DNA of 64,000 nucleotides from CAVQCT01 sp964371785 (lineage in GTDB: Bacteria; Zixibacteria; MSB-5A5; GN15; FEB-12): contig CAYJOL010000009.1 in NCBI GenBank assembly GCA_964371785.1, forward strand, positions 62,001 through 126,000, in the 5' to 3' direction. The notes under the pieces were generated by a model. It saw nothing but the letters and a program-made list of their open reading frames with translations. It was not told where the DNA came from and made no database searches. The translations under genes and the position numbers were made by a program. The first letter of the stretch is position 1. Every line of letters begins with the position of its first letter. Positions 45,417 through 55,399 of the stretch are shown here, piece after piece.

Positions 45417-46466
45417 CTACTTCCCCACTCTGATGTGATTTGAAAATATCCAACCGCGACGACCCTTCCATGCCTCTACCCTATAGATGCCGGGCGCCAG
45501 GTCGCGGTATTCAAGTTTACTCGTCCTGGTCTCCAGAATGTATTTGCCATCGTGAACCAGTCTGATGGTGGCGGCTGAAGGTAGTCTTACGATCAAACGA
45601 CCATCCTCGGCCGTAGACAGGGTGCCGCCGCAGGTGACTTTTTCCGCGCCGTTAAGGGCGAAGAATTCAAATGAATCGGCTACGCCCCAACGCATATTGG
45701 AAAAAAACAGACGACAGTCTCGAATTGCCTGGTACAATTGCCTTTTAGCCGTGATAAATTCGGCAGACATCGGCTCGGCAAGCAGTATATGCAGACGAAG
45801 ACACCGGAAGTGAACCTTGTACGGGAAGATCTCAACTTTGAACGGCCCGACATCGACCGGAAATGCGTGGGCGTCGACACCGGCCACCCCGACGACCTTC
45901 CGGGTCATATTCAATTCATCCCACTTCCTGAGAATCCTTGTAGTGGGACCTATCATCGATTTTCGCGGTGAAAGCGACATGATCAGCTTGTTGAAGTGGG
46001 TGAGTTTTTCCATCCATTCCGACATCTGGTTCCACAACTCGATTCCGGTAAATCCTTCTACCGTCCAGTCGCGCCAGGGATAAGCGGGGTACTCTTCGAG
46101 GTGGTCTCTTGTCTCATCGGGGTGAGCCATGATACCGATCGCATTGTCGGATGCTCCGGCCGCCACATACTCCCGGGGCGACATTGTCTCCGGATAGACG
46201 CCGGGACTGTCAAAGAGCAGATAGTGATGTTCATCGGTTGGATCGTTGTGCTCATACCCGATCACCACGAGCGTGTTGTCATACATCCCTTCGTGGCCTT
46301 TCTCGCGATTGATAAGATTCATGTGGTCGCTGAACATCATGAATTCCAGACCGGCCTGCTGTCCGATGCGGATAACTTCTTCGATCGGTTTGGTGCCGTC
46401 GGATTCGGTCGTGTGCATATGTATCGCGCCGGTGTAGGTGTACCAGTCTCCGATTTTCTTAGGCAT
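45417..46466 (-). CDS. PHP-domain phosphoesterase-like protein
   Basis: A 349-residue protein with a PHP metal-binding domain. The N-terminal AIHMHTTESDG (His16, His18), FSDHMNL and a later GVDAHAFP supply likely metal ligands. A C-terminal beta domain (about 265-349, ending in a strand-rich segment) follows, as in CehA/McbA-like members. The substrate is unknown. It overlaps the UMF1-like transporter gene by 8 bases, so it is coupled to it. Confidence 0.78.
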   Translation of the reverse strand: MPKKIGDWYTYTGAIHMHTTESDGTKPIEEVIRIGQQAGLEFMMFSDHMNLINREKGHEGMYDNTLVVIGYEHNDPTDEHHYLLFDSPGVYPETMSPREYVAAGASDNAIGIMAHPDETRDHLEEYPAYPWRDWTVEGFTGIELWNQMSEWMEKLTHFNKLIMSLSPRKSMIGPTTRILRKWDELNMTRKVVGVAGVDAHAFPVDVGPFKVEIFPYKVHFRCLRLHILLAEPMSAEFITAKRQLYQAIRDCRLFFSNMRWGVADSFEFFALNGAEKVTCGGTLSTAEDGRLIVRLPSAATIRLVHDGKYILETRTSKLEYRDLAPGIYRVEAWKGRRGWIFSNHIRVGK

Positions 46467-47784
46467 CGCCGCTCCTACGGGTATTCGGAACCTTTCGGAA
46501 TATGAACAGACCTACAAGCATGACCAGGCTCAACGAAAGGACACCCATCTTATACGGGAACTTGCCGAAATTCTCCGGCGCAATCTGAAACAGATCGATA
46601 GTCAACTTACCCAACGGCCGGTGCTCATTGAACAGGTAGACGATTGTTGTCCAGATAAGTGGTCCGACGACGGCGGCGGCCCGACCGGAGAGCGAGAACA
46701 GGCCGAAAAACCGCCCCAGTTCGTCCCGCGGGACCAACTCGCCAAGCATCGGGCGCGATGTTGTCCACAGGCCGCCCAGCAAAATACCTATGAGCGAGCC
46801 CAGCACCCAGATGACGATCGGGTGCTCACTGATCACAAACAGAAAAAGGCTCACCACCCATCCAACGATGATGGCAGCGAGTATGTTTTTGAGCGACGTC
46901 CGCTCGGCAAATTTGCCGATGAGAAAAGATCCGACTACCGCTGAGACCGTGGAGATGATCAAGAAACGGGTGATATCACTCTCGGCCAGTCCGAGTACGA
47001 TTGAGCAGTAGATTCCGATATTGAGAATGACGGTTGTCACGGAGTCCTCGAAGAAGTAGTCGGCGATGAGGAACCGGAGCACACCCGGATATTTACGCGT
47101 CGCCCGAATGCTCTCCCACACTTTGCGATACGACTGCAGAAAACTGACAGTCCCTGATTTAACGACCCTCGATTCATGTACCCACAAAAACAACGGCACT
47201 GAAAACACGAAGAATAGTACGGCGGTCGGAATAAATGAAGCCACTTTCCCGCCCGCATCGAGAAAAGGAATATCGATCGAGAACACGCTGCCCGTCACAA
47301 ACGGCAGAACTATAATCATGCCGACGATCGAGCCGACATAGCCGAAGGCCACTCCTACTCCGGAAATAAATCTCGCGCGTGTCGACTCGGCCACGGAGTA
47401 CAATAGTGAATTATAGAACGGCTGGGCCGCTTCGTAGGAGAAATTGGCAATAATGAATAGGCCAATGACGCCAAATATCATGCCCGGCGGAACAGCCGCC
47501 AGCATACCTGTGGCGGTACAGCAGGTAAGCGTAAAAAGAAAGACGAAGAGTTTCTTCTTCGTGGAATAGTCGGACAGCGTGCCCATGGCGGGAAGCAAAA
47601 GCGCCGCGAACAACATGGAAATGGAAAAGGGAATATCGAAATACCGGTCGTCCTTGCCCAGGTTTTCAACGATGTATCGTTTGAGATACAGCGACACGAT
47701 ATTCATCGAATAGATTGTGTTGGCAAAGTCGTATAGCGACCAGCCGATCACATCTTTGCGCCAGATCGTGTCAGTAGCCGCCAT
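46459..47784 (-). CDS. UMF1/Atg22-like MFS transporter
   Basis: A 441-residue protein with about 12 transmembrane segments. WSLYDFANTIYSMNI and TSRPMLGELVPRDELGRFFGLFSLSGRAAAVVGPL are characteristic of the UMF1/Atg22-like MFS family. These are linked to amino acid or other solute export in yeast; the bacterial substrate is unknown. It starts 3 bases after the HD-domain gene. Confidence 0.83.
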   Translation of the reverse strand: MAATDTIWRKDVIGWSLYDFANTIYSMNIVSLYLKRYIVENLGKDDRYFDIPFSISMLFAALLLPAMGTLSDYSTKKKLFVFLFTLTCCTATGMLAAVPPGMIFGVIGLFIIANFSYEAAQPFYNSLLYSVAESTRARFISGVGVAFGYVGSIVGMIIVLPFVTGSVFSIDIPFLDAGGKVASFIPTAVLFFVFSVPLFLWVHESRVVKSGTVSFLQSYRKVWESIRATRKYPGVLRFLIADYFFEDSVTTVILNIGIYCSIVLGLAESDITRFLIISTVSAVVGSFLIGKFAERTSLKNILAAIIVGWVVSLFLFVISEHPIVIWVLGSLIGILLGGLWTTSRPMLGELVPRDELGRFFGLFSLSGRAAAVVGPLIWTTIVYLFNEHRPLGKLTIDLFQIAPENFGKFPYKMGVLSLSLVMLVGLFIFRKVPNTRRSGDA

Positions 47785-47787
47785 GCA

Positions 47788-48354
47788 TCACAGACCAAGT
47801 TTGTCGGTAATCCGCATCATGCCATCTTTGACCAACAGCAGAAACTGCTCAAGTTCCAGCCCGAGTTCGGAGCAGGCCGCCATGTTTTCGCGCGTCGCGC
47901 CGGCAGCAAAGCGTTTCTCCTTGAAGCGTCGGAGCATGAATTCGCCATCTATCGGCGCCAGTTTCTTCAGGGGGTGCATTAGGGCACAGGCGACGATGAA
48001 CCCGGTGGTCGGATCGACGGCATAGAGCGCCCAATCGAGGTTTGACTTGCAGGGAACATGGCCCGGATGTGCGTGAATAGCATAGAGCATCGCCTCGGGC
48101 AGGTGATACGGCTCAAGCCACTCTTCGGTCAAATACGTGTGGCGCGGCTCATCATCCTTCGTCTCATTGTAGTCAAGATCGTGAAGCAAGCCGGTCAGCC
48201 CCCAGAACTCCACGTCCTCGCCGAAATGTTCGGCCAGTCTTCGCATCCCCGCTTCAACCGACAGAATATGCTTGAGCAGATTGTCGACGCCAATCTTCTC
48301 TTCGACGAGCTGATAAGCCTGCTCACGTGATAGCATCAGCGATGAAGTAGACAT
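47788..48354 (-). CDS. HD-domain hydrolase
   Basis: A 188-residue all-helical protein with the metal site HILSVEAGMRRLAEHF, GLLHDLDY (HD pair), HTYLTEEWL and AIHAHPG, which fits a phosphohydrolase of the HDIG type. The substrate is unknown. Its predicted transcription start falls next to its ATG, and no ribosome-binding site is present, so it may be leaderless. An in-frame Met at 48336 is an alternative start. Confidence 0.78.
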   Translation of the reverse strand: MSTSSLMLSREQAYQLVEEKIGVDNLLKHILSVEAGMRRLAEHFGEDVEFWGLTGLLHDLDYNETKDDEPRHTYLTEEWLEPYHLPEAMLYAIHAHPGHVPCKSNLDWALYAVDPTTGFIVACALMHPLKKLAPIDGEFMLRRFKEKRFAAGATRENMAACSELGLELEQFLLLVKDGMMRITDKLGL

Positions 48355-48361
48355 AAGGTGA

Positions 48362-48390
48362 AATAAATCCGATGATCAGTGCCAAGTCAA
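48362..48390 (-). promoter_or_regulatory. Candidate internal promoter for the HD/UMF1/PHP/Janus genes
   Basis: On the minus strand, TTGACT (48390-48385) and TTTATT (48367-48362) are 17 bases apart. The predicted start is at about 48355, directly at the ATG at 48354, which suggests a leaderless message. Confidence 0.4.
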
Positions 48391-48416
48391 GGCGGATATT
48401 GCGGCCGCAGGCGTAT

Positions 48417-50426
48417 TCAGTCCGCAAAACTCCAGGTGAACCCAAAGTAGTTGTAACGTCCGGAAATGGTGAAGTTTTCTCGGATATCATATATCGTATT
48501 GAAGACATTTTCGAAGACATAGTGAAAACGGAACTGCTTCATCTGGAAGGATAGTTTGGCATTGGCTATGAGTTGGTCGCCGTAGCCGGTACTCGCGTAT
48601 CCATCGTACTCACTGGCGTATGTGATCTCTCCATAGGCATAGAGGTGAGTGATTCGCTGGGGCCAATAAACATGTAATTCGAGACCGGAGAATGCCTGGT
48701 ACTTGGGCTGATAGTAAGATGCCGCGCCATGATTGTCGATATGATGATACGACCCTCCCGATCTCACATAAAGGAGGTCACTCAGCCTCAATTTCTGCTG
48801 AAGTTCGACAGTGTAGAAGTCAATATCGTGGTTGACCGGTGAGAAGTGTAAATAAGGCACAGACACGTTCCTGACATAATCTGCCTTCCAGTCTATGCCG
48901 TCAGAAATGCGACCACCAGTCGTGGATAATCTGATATTGTTATCAACGGAACCCAGTTCAAAAGTGATGTTGGCGGTAGCTTGTTTTTCGGAGCGCAGGT
49001 TCGCATTACCGCTGTCCGCATATTGATAGCCGGAAGAATTGTAGATGGCCGCCTGCTGGGGGCGCAGGTGTAGTTCGTAAAGCGATGCCGCCCGCCCGGA
49101 ATAACCAACGGAAGCCATAAAGAAAGCCGACGGTCCATCGCGAAAGACCAGCAGAGATGAAAATGGCAGCCATTTCACTCCCTCCACATACTGACCCCCG
49201 CCGCTCGCGGCGAAACGCCAGCCCTCGGTGAGTCGCGCTGCCGTCAGACTGAGCTTTCCCTGATTTCGTTGCCAATCATTGATTCCATCAGTAAACTCAA
49301 ATTTAGCACCCTCGGCCTGGGCCTTTATGCCCAGTGATCCTCTCAGCCACTCCTGATTCAGATAGAAACCGTGTTCGGTGTTTTGAAATCTGCCTTTGTA
49401 GAGTTGATCGATATTTGACCCTTGAAGCTGGTAGCTGTATCCGGCCTCGGTCCGAAACGTGTGGTCGCTATTGTAGCGCTCCAGACCGACTCGGGCGCCG
49501 CGGCCGGTCCTCGCCCGGGTAAGGTGAGGATTACTGGCCAGGTCACCAGCGAGTTTGTAGGAGCCATTCCGCATGTACAAATAACCGGAAGCATTGACCC
49601 CGAAATATCGACCGATCGGCAGATGCGTCCGGCCAGTATATTGCGACGCGTCGTCATCACGGTACACCGATTGACCATCGGCATTGCGATACCCGATTGA
49701 CAGATCGACCTGCTTGCCTGAAGTGAACATTTTAGAATAGCGGCCCCTCACGAAGTTGTAGGCGAAGGAACCTTTGTCAACCAGCAGAGAGCTGTGAGGT
49801 TCCAACGAGAGGGGTGACGCCGGCGCGGTAATCAGGCTCGCTACCGAATGGTCGACCCCGAAAATTTCGCCGACCGGCCCCGGCAGGATATAGATGTTGT
49901 GGTCCATCGCGGTCGGTATGTCGGACATATCCATCATGCCATCCGGCTCAACTACATGCTCGAACGGCGTCATCGGTAATCCATTGCTGATAACAGCGAG
50001 TCGGTCGCCCCTGAGTCCAAACGGCTGAACGGTGCTTCGCATCGGTGTCGATTGGTAATTGACGACGAAGAAGGACGGATCCGCTATGAAGTAGTCGCCG
50101 GCCGTCTTGTAAAACGACCTTTTGACCTGCTGCATTTGGTCCAATCTGGGCGAAGTAAAATAAGCGACCAGGGAATCGTACAAGGAAAAAGCGGCGAATC
50201 GTTCCTTTTGTTTCTCCTGCTTAAATTGCTGTTGGCGTTTTTCGAATGCCTCCAGCATTTTCCGGCGATCTTTCAGTGTGTCAGGCAAGTTCACCGAGCC
50301 ACTATCCGCCGGTGTCGCGATGAGTGAATCCGGAGACGGAACAACTCTGGTCGTATCTTCCTGTTGAGCCCCGGCCATTGCGGGAATAATCGAAAGGATG
50401 GTGATCAGGATGAGAATCTTATTCAT
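48417..50426 (-). CDS. Outer-membrane TonB-dependent-receptor-like barrel
   Basis: A 669-residue protein with a signal peptide (1-20, ending MAGAQ), a charged linker (residues 50-75), a plug-like domain (about 90-215: MRSTVQPFGLRGDRLAVISNGLPMTPFEHV) and a long beta-barrel of alternating aromatic strands ending FTWSFAD. No TonB box is obvious, so it could be a TonB-dependent receptor or a related ligand-gated barrel. It overlaps an ECF-type S component gene by 4 bases, which suggests vitamin or cofactor uptake. Substrate unknown. Confidence 0.72.
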   Translation of the reverse strand: MNKILILITILSIIPAMAGAQQEDTTRVVPSPDSLIATPADSGSVNLPDTLKDRRKMLEAFEKRQQQFKQEKQKERFAAFSLYDSLVAYFTSPRLDQMQQVKRSFYKTAGDYFIADPSFFVVNYQSTPMRSTVQPFGLRGDRLAVISNGLPMTPFEHVVEPDGMMDMSDIPTAMDHNIYILPGPVGEIFGVDHSVASLITAPASPLSLEPHSSLLVDKGSFAYNFVRGRYSKMFTSGKQVDLSIGYRNADGQSVYRDDDASQYTGRTHLPIGRYFGVNASGYLYMRNGSYKLAGDLASNPHLTRARTGRGARVGLERYNSDHTFRTEAGYSYQLQGSNIDQLYKGRFQNTEHGFYLNQEWLRGSLGIKAQAEGAKFEFTDGINDWQRNQGKLSLTAARLTEGWRFAASGGGQYVEGVKWLPFSSLLVFRDGPSAFFMASVGYSGRAASLYELHLRPQQAAIYNSSGYQYADSGNANLRSEKQATANITFELGSVDNNIRLSTTGGRISDGIDWKADYVRNVSVPYLHFSPVNHDIDFYTVELQQKLRLSDLLYVRSGGSYHHIDNHGAASYYQPKYQAFSGLELHVYWPQRITHLYAYGEITYASEYDGYASTGYGDQLIANAKLSFQMKQFRFHYVFENVFNTIYDIRENFTISGRYNYFGFTWSFAD

Positions 50427-50950
50427 GTAATCCGACTTTCCCTTGTATATAAGCCTCGCACAGCGCGGAAAAGCAACGGGAAAATCAGCATGTTGGTGGC
50501 CAGAGAAATCAAAGACCAGAGCGACCCGGAGATAAAACGCGGCCAGAAGGGCTGAAACACGTAAGCGTCCACCAGATTAACCGGCAGATAGAAGCCCACC
50601 GTGCACAAAATAGCCGAGAGCACCAGTACTGAGGTTAACATCACACCCGAGCTTCGCAGCCACCCCTGTTTGCGCACTAGCGCACCAATAATGCCACTGA
50701 CGGAAGCTCCGGCTATTTGGGCGATAGTCACCGGAATCGTGGCAGGTCCAAATGGATTGAAGATGGTCCACAGGCCCATGCCGATCGCTCCCACTAAGAG
50801 ACCGGGGACCAATCCCCACGCTATTCCGGCGAAGAACACAACAAAGAAAACTAAGTTGACATTAGGCAAATACGAGGTCCCCAGCGACAGCACATAGATC
50901 AGGGCAGAAAACAATGCTACGCGAGTGATGAGCCTGACCGTCGGATTCAT
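50423..50950 (-). CDS. ECF transporter S-component-like membrane protein
   Basis: A 175-residue protein with about six hydrophobic segments and a pattern (RVALFSALIYVLSLG..., GLVPGLLVGAIGMGLWTIF) resembling the substrate-binding S subunits of energy-coupling factor transporters. These bind vitamins or metal cofactors and need an EcfA/EcfT module. No such genes lie in the window. It is coupled to the outer-membrane receptor and to the metalloprotease gene by 4-base overlaps. Confidence 0.62.
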   Translation of the reverse strand: MNPTVRLITRVALFSALIYVLSLGTSYLPNVNLVFFVVFFAGIAWGLVPGLLVGAIGMGLWTIFNPFGPATIPVTIAQIAGASVSGIIGALVRKQGWLRSSGVMLTSVLVLSAILCTVGFYLPVNLVDAYVFQPFWPRFISGSLWSLISLATNMLIFPLLFRAVRGLYTRESRIT

Positions 50951-53034
50951 CGAATCAGCGCGACTTTTGTTTTCATTTCGGCAAGAAGTGTGCCTTTGTG
51001 TTGCGACGAGAACAGCCGCGCGTACGCGAGATATACTCCCGATGCTACTTCTTTGCCCGCTTGATTTTTGAGATCCCAGTCGCTGAAGTACTTGCCGTAC
51101 CGTAAATCGGAGTCAGATATCTGGTCGAGCGTCCGCACATGCTCGCCTGCTATGGTGTACAGGTCGATGACCAGATACGGGTCGCTGTAAACCGGGTAAC
51201 TGGTTGAATCGGTCGGTATCTGGAACCGAAAAGTTACCTTACCCTCCGGGAGTTGGGCAACCACAGCGGGGTTCGGATACGGTTCAAACACAGCGGCCGG
51301 TAGTTCGATATAGGCGGAATCTATCGTCGCACGTTCATTGACAATATACGCGACATAGTAGTTGCCGACTGGATTCGACGGACGGTAGAAACTCCGAATC
51401 GAAGATGCCGGCGTAAAAATCATCGTGACAGAACGATACTGATGGGGATTTGGGAAATCAATTCCTATCCCCTTCACTTGTCCGAACGGGAGAGCGAGCC
51501 GATCAACAAGCATGGAGTCAGGGAAATTGTTCAGCTGATAGACCACGCTGAGTCCCCAATTCTGCGTAAACGAAGTGTCAAGAAGCATCTGGACTCGAAG
51601 AACCGAGTCAACGTGCAAGAAATCGTAACCCAGCGTTGTATCTGTTACCTTGGTGCTGTCCGTGCAGTTCGGGAAAGTGCCGGTATTGCAGTTCCAGAAC
51701 GATGTATCGTAAACCAGGGCCGGCAATTCCTCGAATCGCATATAAAACGCCGCATTATGATCCGGACTGAACGGGTTAGGTTGATAACCACCCGCGGGAA
51801 GGTCGCCGGATGCACCGCAAGGGTAGGAGGACCAGACTGCCATCACTGCGCTGTCGGGGGCATCATTGAACTCCGGATAGTATGCCCGTTCTGCGTATCC
51901 TACTCCTGAGGGCGCCACAGCCGCGCGCGAGCCGGTAAAATAGTTCCAGAGCGCGAACTCGCGGAAGGCCGAGGCAAAAGTCACCGCTCCACCGGATAAA
52001 GAATCAAGCACGGCATCGATCGCGGGCCATGAATTCGGGCCGGGAACCTCGCCGCATTTGAGCCAGGTATTGCGAATCACGTTTGTGCCATATCGTTGAG
52101 CCAAAAACATCGGGAAAATGCCCGACCCATAGGGATGGATCGAAGATGATGATGGAAACGACTGGATTGACTCCCAGGGAGCCTCGAAAAAGTAGGGCAG
52201 GTAATAGTAATAATCGTTGATATTGGTATAATTCTCTTCCTCGCTCCAGACGGCTGACATTTCCATCCAGGCAGGTCCGTTAATGCCGTTGGTGGCTCCC
52301 TCTTCAGTTTCGGTGAAATCCAGGCCGAATTGGACAACATGGAAGAACTCGTGCGCGCAGGTCACCCTGACTGCATCCAGCGGGCGATTCTTGTATGGCA
52401 GAATCGATTGATAGTCATTGTCGAGCTCCTGGAATGCTGTGGCACGGGTTGTCCCGGGACCATCTATCCGCGCCGAATCGAGATACGTCAGACCGTAATA
52501 CGTGCTCGGCAGATTAATGAGATAGACATCGAACTTGTCATCGCCACTACCAGGGTAAAAGCCGTCATTCGGCGGAGCCGGGTACCCGAGTGTAGTAACC
52601 AGATGATTGTAGACTTCGTCGTAGATGCGCGCGACCGAATCCACGTATCCCGGAATCAGACTGAACACGGCGTTGTCACCGGAAGTCGTATAGTGAATCA
52701 GGAAACGGCCCGATGGTGACACCAGGGAGTCATCAAGGCCAACCGGGCGATCCACAATTTGCACCCCGAGAGATTTCATCAGACCCTGGTCCAGCTTATC
52801 GCGATTTAGGACAAATTCGAGAACGGCCGGCGTGCCGCATTTGACCGGAAACTCGTCCGGCTTGCCTTCCATCGCGAGCCCCTGGGCGAGTGCGTTGCTC
52901 TGAGATATCTGGCCAGTCGCGAACATATAGCCGAGGATAATGTCACGCTGCTGCAGCTCGGACAGGTCCTGAGCCAGTGCCGCCGTGGCGATAAGTGATG
53001 CTGCAAAAAACCAGGTTGCGAAGGCTTTTTTCAA
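50947..53034 (-). CDS. Secreted MXAN_6640-like putative zinc metalloprotease
   Basis: A 695-residue protein with a signal peptide (about 1-21, ending ALAQ). The gluzincin-type HEFFH (228-232) is followed by a helix with glutamates near EMSAVWSEE, likely the third ligand. The C-terminus (about 605-695) has an FlgD-like Ig domain (FEPYPNPAVV, then GEHVRTL, YAR), as on many FCB secreted proteins. The start is TTG, overlapping the upstream stop as TTGA. Probably extracellular. The closest family name is MXAN_6640. Confidence 0.78.
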   Translation of the reverse strand: MKKAFATWFFAASLIATAALAQDLSELQQRDIILGYMFATGQISQSNALAQGLAMEGKPDEFPVKCGTPAVLEFVLNRDKLDQGLMKSLGVQIVDRPVGLDDSLVSPSGRFLIHYTTSGDNAVFSLIPGYVDSVARIYDEVYNHLVTTLGYPAPPNDGFYPGSGDDKFDVYLINLPSTYYGLTYLDSARIDGPGTTRATAFQELDNDYQSILPYKNRPLDAVRVTCAHEFFHVVQFGLDFTETEEGATNGINGPAWMEMSAVWSEEENYTNINDYYYYLPYFFEAPWESIQSFPSSSSIHPYGSGIFPMFLAQRYGTNVIRNTWLKCGEVPGPNSWPAIDAVLDSLSGGAVTFASAFREFALWNYFTGSRAAVAPSGVGYAERAYYPEFNDAPDSAVMAVWSSYPCGASGDLPAGGYQPNPFSPDHNAAFYMRFEELPALVYDTSFWNCNTGTFPNCTDSTKVTDTTLGYDFLHVDSVLRVQMLLDTSFTQNWGLSVVYQLNNFPDSMLVDRLALPFGQVKGIGIDFPNPHQYRSVTMIFTPASSIRSFYRPSNPVGNYYVAYIVNERATIDSAYIELPAAVFEPYPNPAVVAQLPEGKVTFRFQIPTDSTSYPVYSDPYLVIDLYTIAGEHVRTLDQISDSDLRYGKYFSDWDLKNQAGKEVASGVYLAYARLFSSQHKGTLLAEMKTKVALIR

Positions 53035-53864
53035 TGTGTCCTCACTTGTTCCAGTCGTTCCTTCATCCGTTCAAGACAGGCATACGGCACTTTCTGTGAT
53101 CCGATTGCCCCATACCGCCCCTCGCGGCCATGGTAGTCGGAGCCTCCTGAGGTAAGAAGACGATGTTGCTCAGCCATATGTTTAAACCGATCGGTGTCCG
53201 AGTTTTTGTGCGATGGGTGATAGATCTCTATACCGTCGAGTCCCAGACCGATCAGCGTGTCGAGATGTTTGATGTTGTCATCGATGGCCGGGTGCGCCAG
53301 GAATGCCAGACCACCCGCGTGGTGAATCAATTCTATGGCCCTCTGCGGCAAAAAATTAACCTTGGGAACATAAGCCGGTCCGCCGTTGCGGATATATCTT
53401 TCGAACGCTTCTTCGTAAGTCTTTACGTGCTGCTGAACGTGCATCGCCTGGGCGATATGAGGCCGTCCGATTACCGTCCCCTGAGCCTGCTGTTGGACAT
53501 CCTCATAGGAAATATCCACACCCATAGCATTCAGTTTCTCCACGATTTGTCGGCCGCGCGCCGTACGCCGGCGCTGGAACTCTGAGAGGGCGTCGCCGAA
53601 CTCGCTGTCTGTGGTATCGAAGCCATAGGCCAGCATATGCAGATCATCATCATGTATGGAAACCGACAATTCCACGCCCGTGACAAGTTCCGGGTCATCT
53701 TCCGTGAGCAGCGCCTGCACCGCTATGAGACCCTCGAATGTATCGTGGTCGGTTACCGAAAAGGCGGTCAGGTTTTTCGATCTGATAATCTCCAGTAATT
53801 CAGCCGGAGTGCAGACCCCGTCGGAGAGATTGGTGTGCATGTGCAGGTCGACGTATTGTTTCAT
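53031..53864 (-). CDS. PHP-domain phosphoesterase (TrpH/RNase AM-like)
   Basis: A 277-residue PHP protein. DLHMHTNLSDG (His7, His9), SVTDHDTFEG, GVELSV and the late GGSDYHG supply metal ligands. Members such as TrpH/YciV cleave 3',5'-nucleoside bisphosphates or act as 5'-exonucleases. Location is cytoplasmic. It ends on the metalloprotease start and begins right after FTCD. Confidence 0.85.
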   Translation of the reverse strand: MKQYVDLHMHTNLSDGVCTPAELLEIIRSKNLTAFSVTDHDTFEGLIAVQALLTEDDPELVTGVELSVSIHDDDLHMLAYGFDTTDSEFGDALSEFQRRRTARGRQIVEKLNAMGVDISYEDVQQQAQGTVIGRPHIAQAMHVQQHVKTYEEAFERYIRNGGPAYVPKVNFLPQRAIELIHHAGGLAFLAHPAIDDNIKHLDTLIGLGLDGIEIYHPSHKNSDTDRFKHMAEQHRLLTSGGSDYHGREGRYGAIGSQKVPYACLERMKERLEQVRTH

Positions 53865-55379
53865 CTACAGGCTGGCTTCCACGTGTTGCCGAATGCGCGA
53901 CGCTGTTTCGCGCGCTGTTTTGATGATGTTGTCAGCTTCTCCGCCGAGTCTCTTGACGAATGCGGCGTCATTGAGCGATGACAGGTTTATTTTTACGTTG
54001 TAGCCGGCGCCTTCCACAGCGGCCAGTCCCATCAAGGAGGCCACTCCGGCGTCGGAAACCGAGTGGGGATTCCCTTTCCTGGCCGCCGTCTCGGCCAGCC
54101 GGAGCACTTCCAGCGATTTTTTCATCACCGTTAACGGCACCTCCGCCGCACCCTTGGTAGCGGCTTCGACCGCGGTAGCGCGCTCTTGGGTATCTTTTGG
54201 AAGCTTGAAGGCGGCCATCACTTTGTTGAAGGCTTCTTTGTCGGTGTCGATGAGTCTGGTCAGCTCAGCTCGGAGCGTGTCCGCCTGATCTCGAATCGCC
54301 GAGAGTTCGTCCTTGACGTCGGCAAATGCTTTCTTGCCGACCGTCAGCCGGCAGACCATCGCCGTCAAAGCCGAGGCGAGTACACCGGCCGAAGCCGCCA
54401 CCGACCCACCGCCGGGGGCGGGCGATGACGAGGCTACTTCGTCATAAAATGACACTCCGCCGGGGGCCTGCTGCGACATAGCCGATTTCAGCTTTTCCTC
54501 AAGAATCTGCGCTTTTGAGAACCTCTCCAACCGAAGGTAGAAGTCAGCAACGTCGACTATCGCATCGTTAGGTAACAAGCCGATTATTTCGGATGAAGTC
54601 ACGTTGACACCATAACGATCGGCCTCGGATTTGATCGTCTCAAACACCCGGAAAATAGGCGTCTTGGTGTAGTTGACCAGATTCATCGAAATCTGGACCT
54701 GGTTGCGCTCCTTGATCTCGAAACCCAGAGCTTTGACGAACCGGAAACCGCCTTTGATCGAGCGGACCGCGTCGGCGATATTGTCGGCTATCCATTTCTG
54801 GTTCGTGTTCAGGTATACGTTAAAGGCGACCAGTGGGAACCGCACGCCAATGGCTGTCGAGCCGGCCTTAAGATTCATCGTCGAGGGACCGTAGTCCGGT
54901 TTGCGTTCCGGGTCGGTTTCGATACTGTCCCGAATCCCCTCATACTGGCCGCTTCTCACATTTGCGAGGTTCTTTCGCTTGGGCGATGTAGCGGCATCTT
55001 CATACAAGTAAACGGGAATCTTGAGTTCTTCGCCGACTCGCCGGCCGAGTTTATTAGCCAGTTCGACCGCGTCTTCGATAGTCACATCCGAGATCGGAAT
55101 GAACGGGCATACATCGCAAGCCCCCATACGAGGGTGCTCGCCATGGTGGGTGGTCATGTCGATGAGTTCCGCGGCTTTCTGGTAACCGCGAAAGGCGGCC
55201 TCGACAGCATCATTCGGGTGGGCCACGAACGTCACGACCGCGCGGTTATGGTCGGCATCCATTTCTTTGTCAAGCAGCACGACACCGTCGACTGAAGTTA
55301 TCGCAGTACAGATGGCATCAATGACTTCCGGTCTTTTTCCCTCAGAAAAATTAGGCACGCACTCAACAAGCTTGGGCAT
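53865..55379 (-). CDS. Bifunctional glutamate formiminotransferase/formiminotetrahydrofolate cyclodeaminase
   Basis: A 504-residue FTCD-type enzyme. Residues 1 to about 300 are the formiminotransferase (VECVPNFSEGKRPEVIDAI, HHGEHPRMGACDVCPFIPI). Residues about 315-504 are the cyclodeaminase helical domain (EVASSSPAPGGGSVAASAGVLA). It moves the formimino group of histidine breakdown to tetrahydrofolate and releases ammonia. No other hut gene is in the window. It is in frame with 20-base spacing from its upstream neighbour. Confidence 0.9.
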   Translation of the reverse strand: MPKLVECVPNFSEGKRPEVIDAICTAITSVDGVVLLDKEMDADHNRAVVTFVAHPNDAVEAAFRGYQKAAELIDMTTHHGEHPRMGACDVCPFIPISDVTIEDAVELANKLGRRVGEELKIPVYLYEDAATSPKRKNLANVRSGQYEGIRDSIETDPERKPDYGPSTMNLKAGSTAIGVRFPLVAFNVYLNTNQKWIADNIADAVRSIKGGFRFVKALGFEIKERNQVQISMNLVNYTKTPIFRVFETIKSEADRYGVNVTSSEIIGLLPNDAIVDVADFYLRLERFSKAQILEEKLKSAMSQQAPGGVSFYDEVASSSPAPGGGSVAASAGVLASALTAMVCRLTVGKKAFADVKDELSAIRDQADTLRAELTRLIDTDKEAFNKVMAAFKLPKDTQERATAVEAATKGAAEVPLTVMKKSLEVLRLAETAARKGNPHSVSDAGVASLMGLAAVEGAGYNVKINLSSLNDAAFVKRLGGEADNIIKTARETASRIRQHVEASL

Positions 55380-55399
55380 ATTACTCTCTCCGTACCAGT

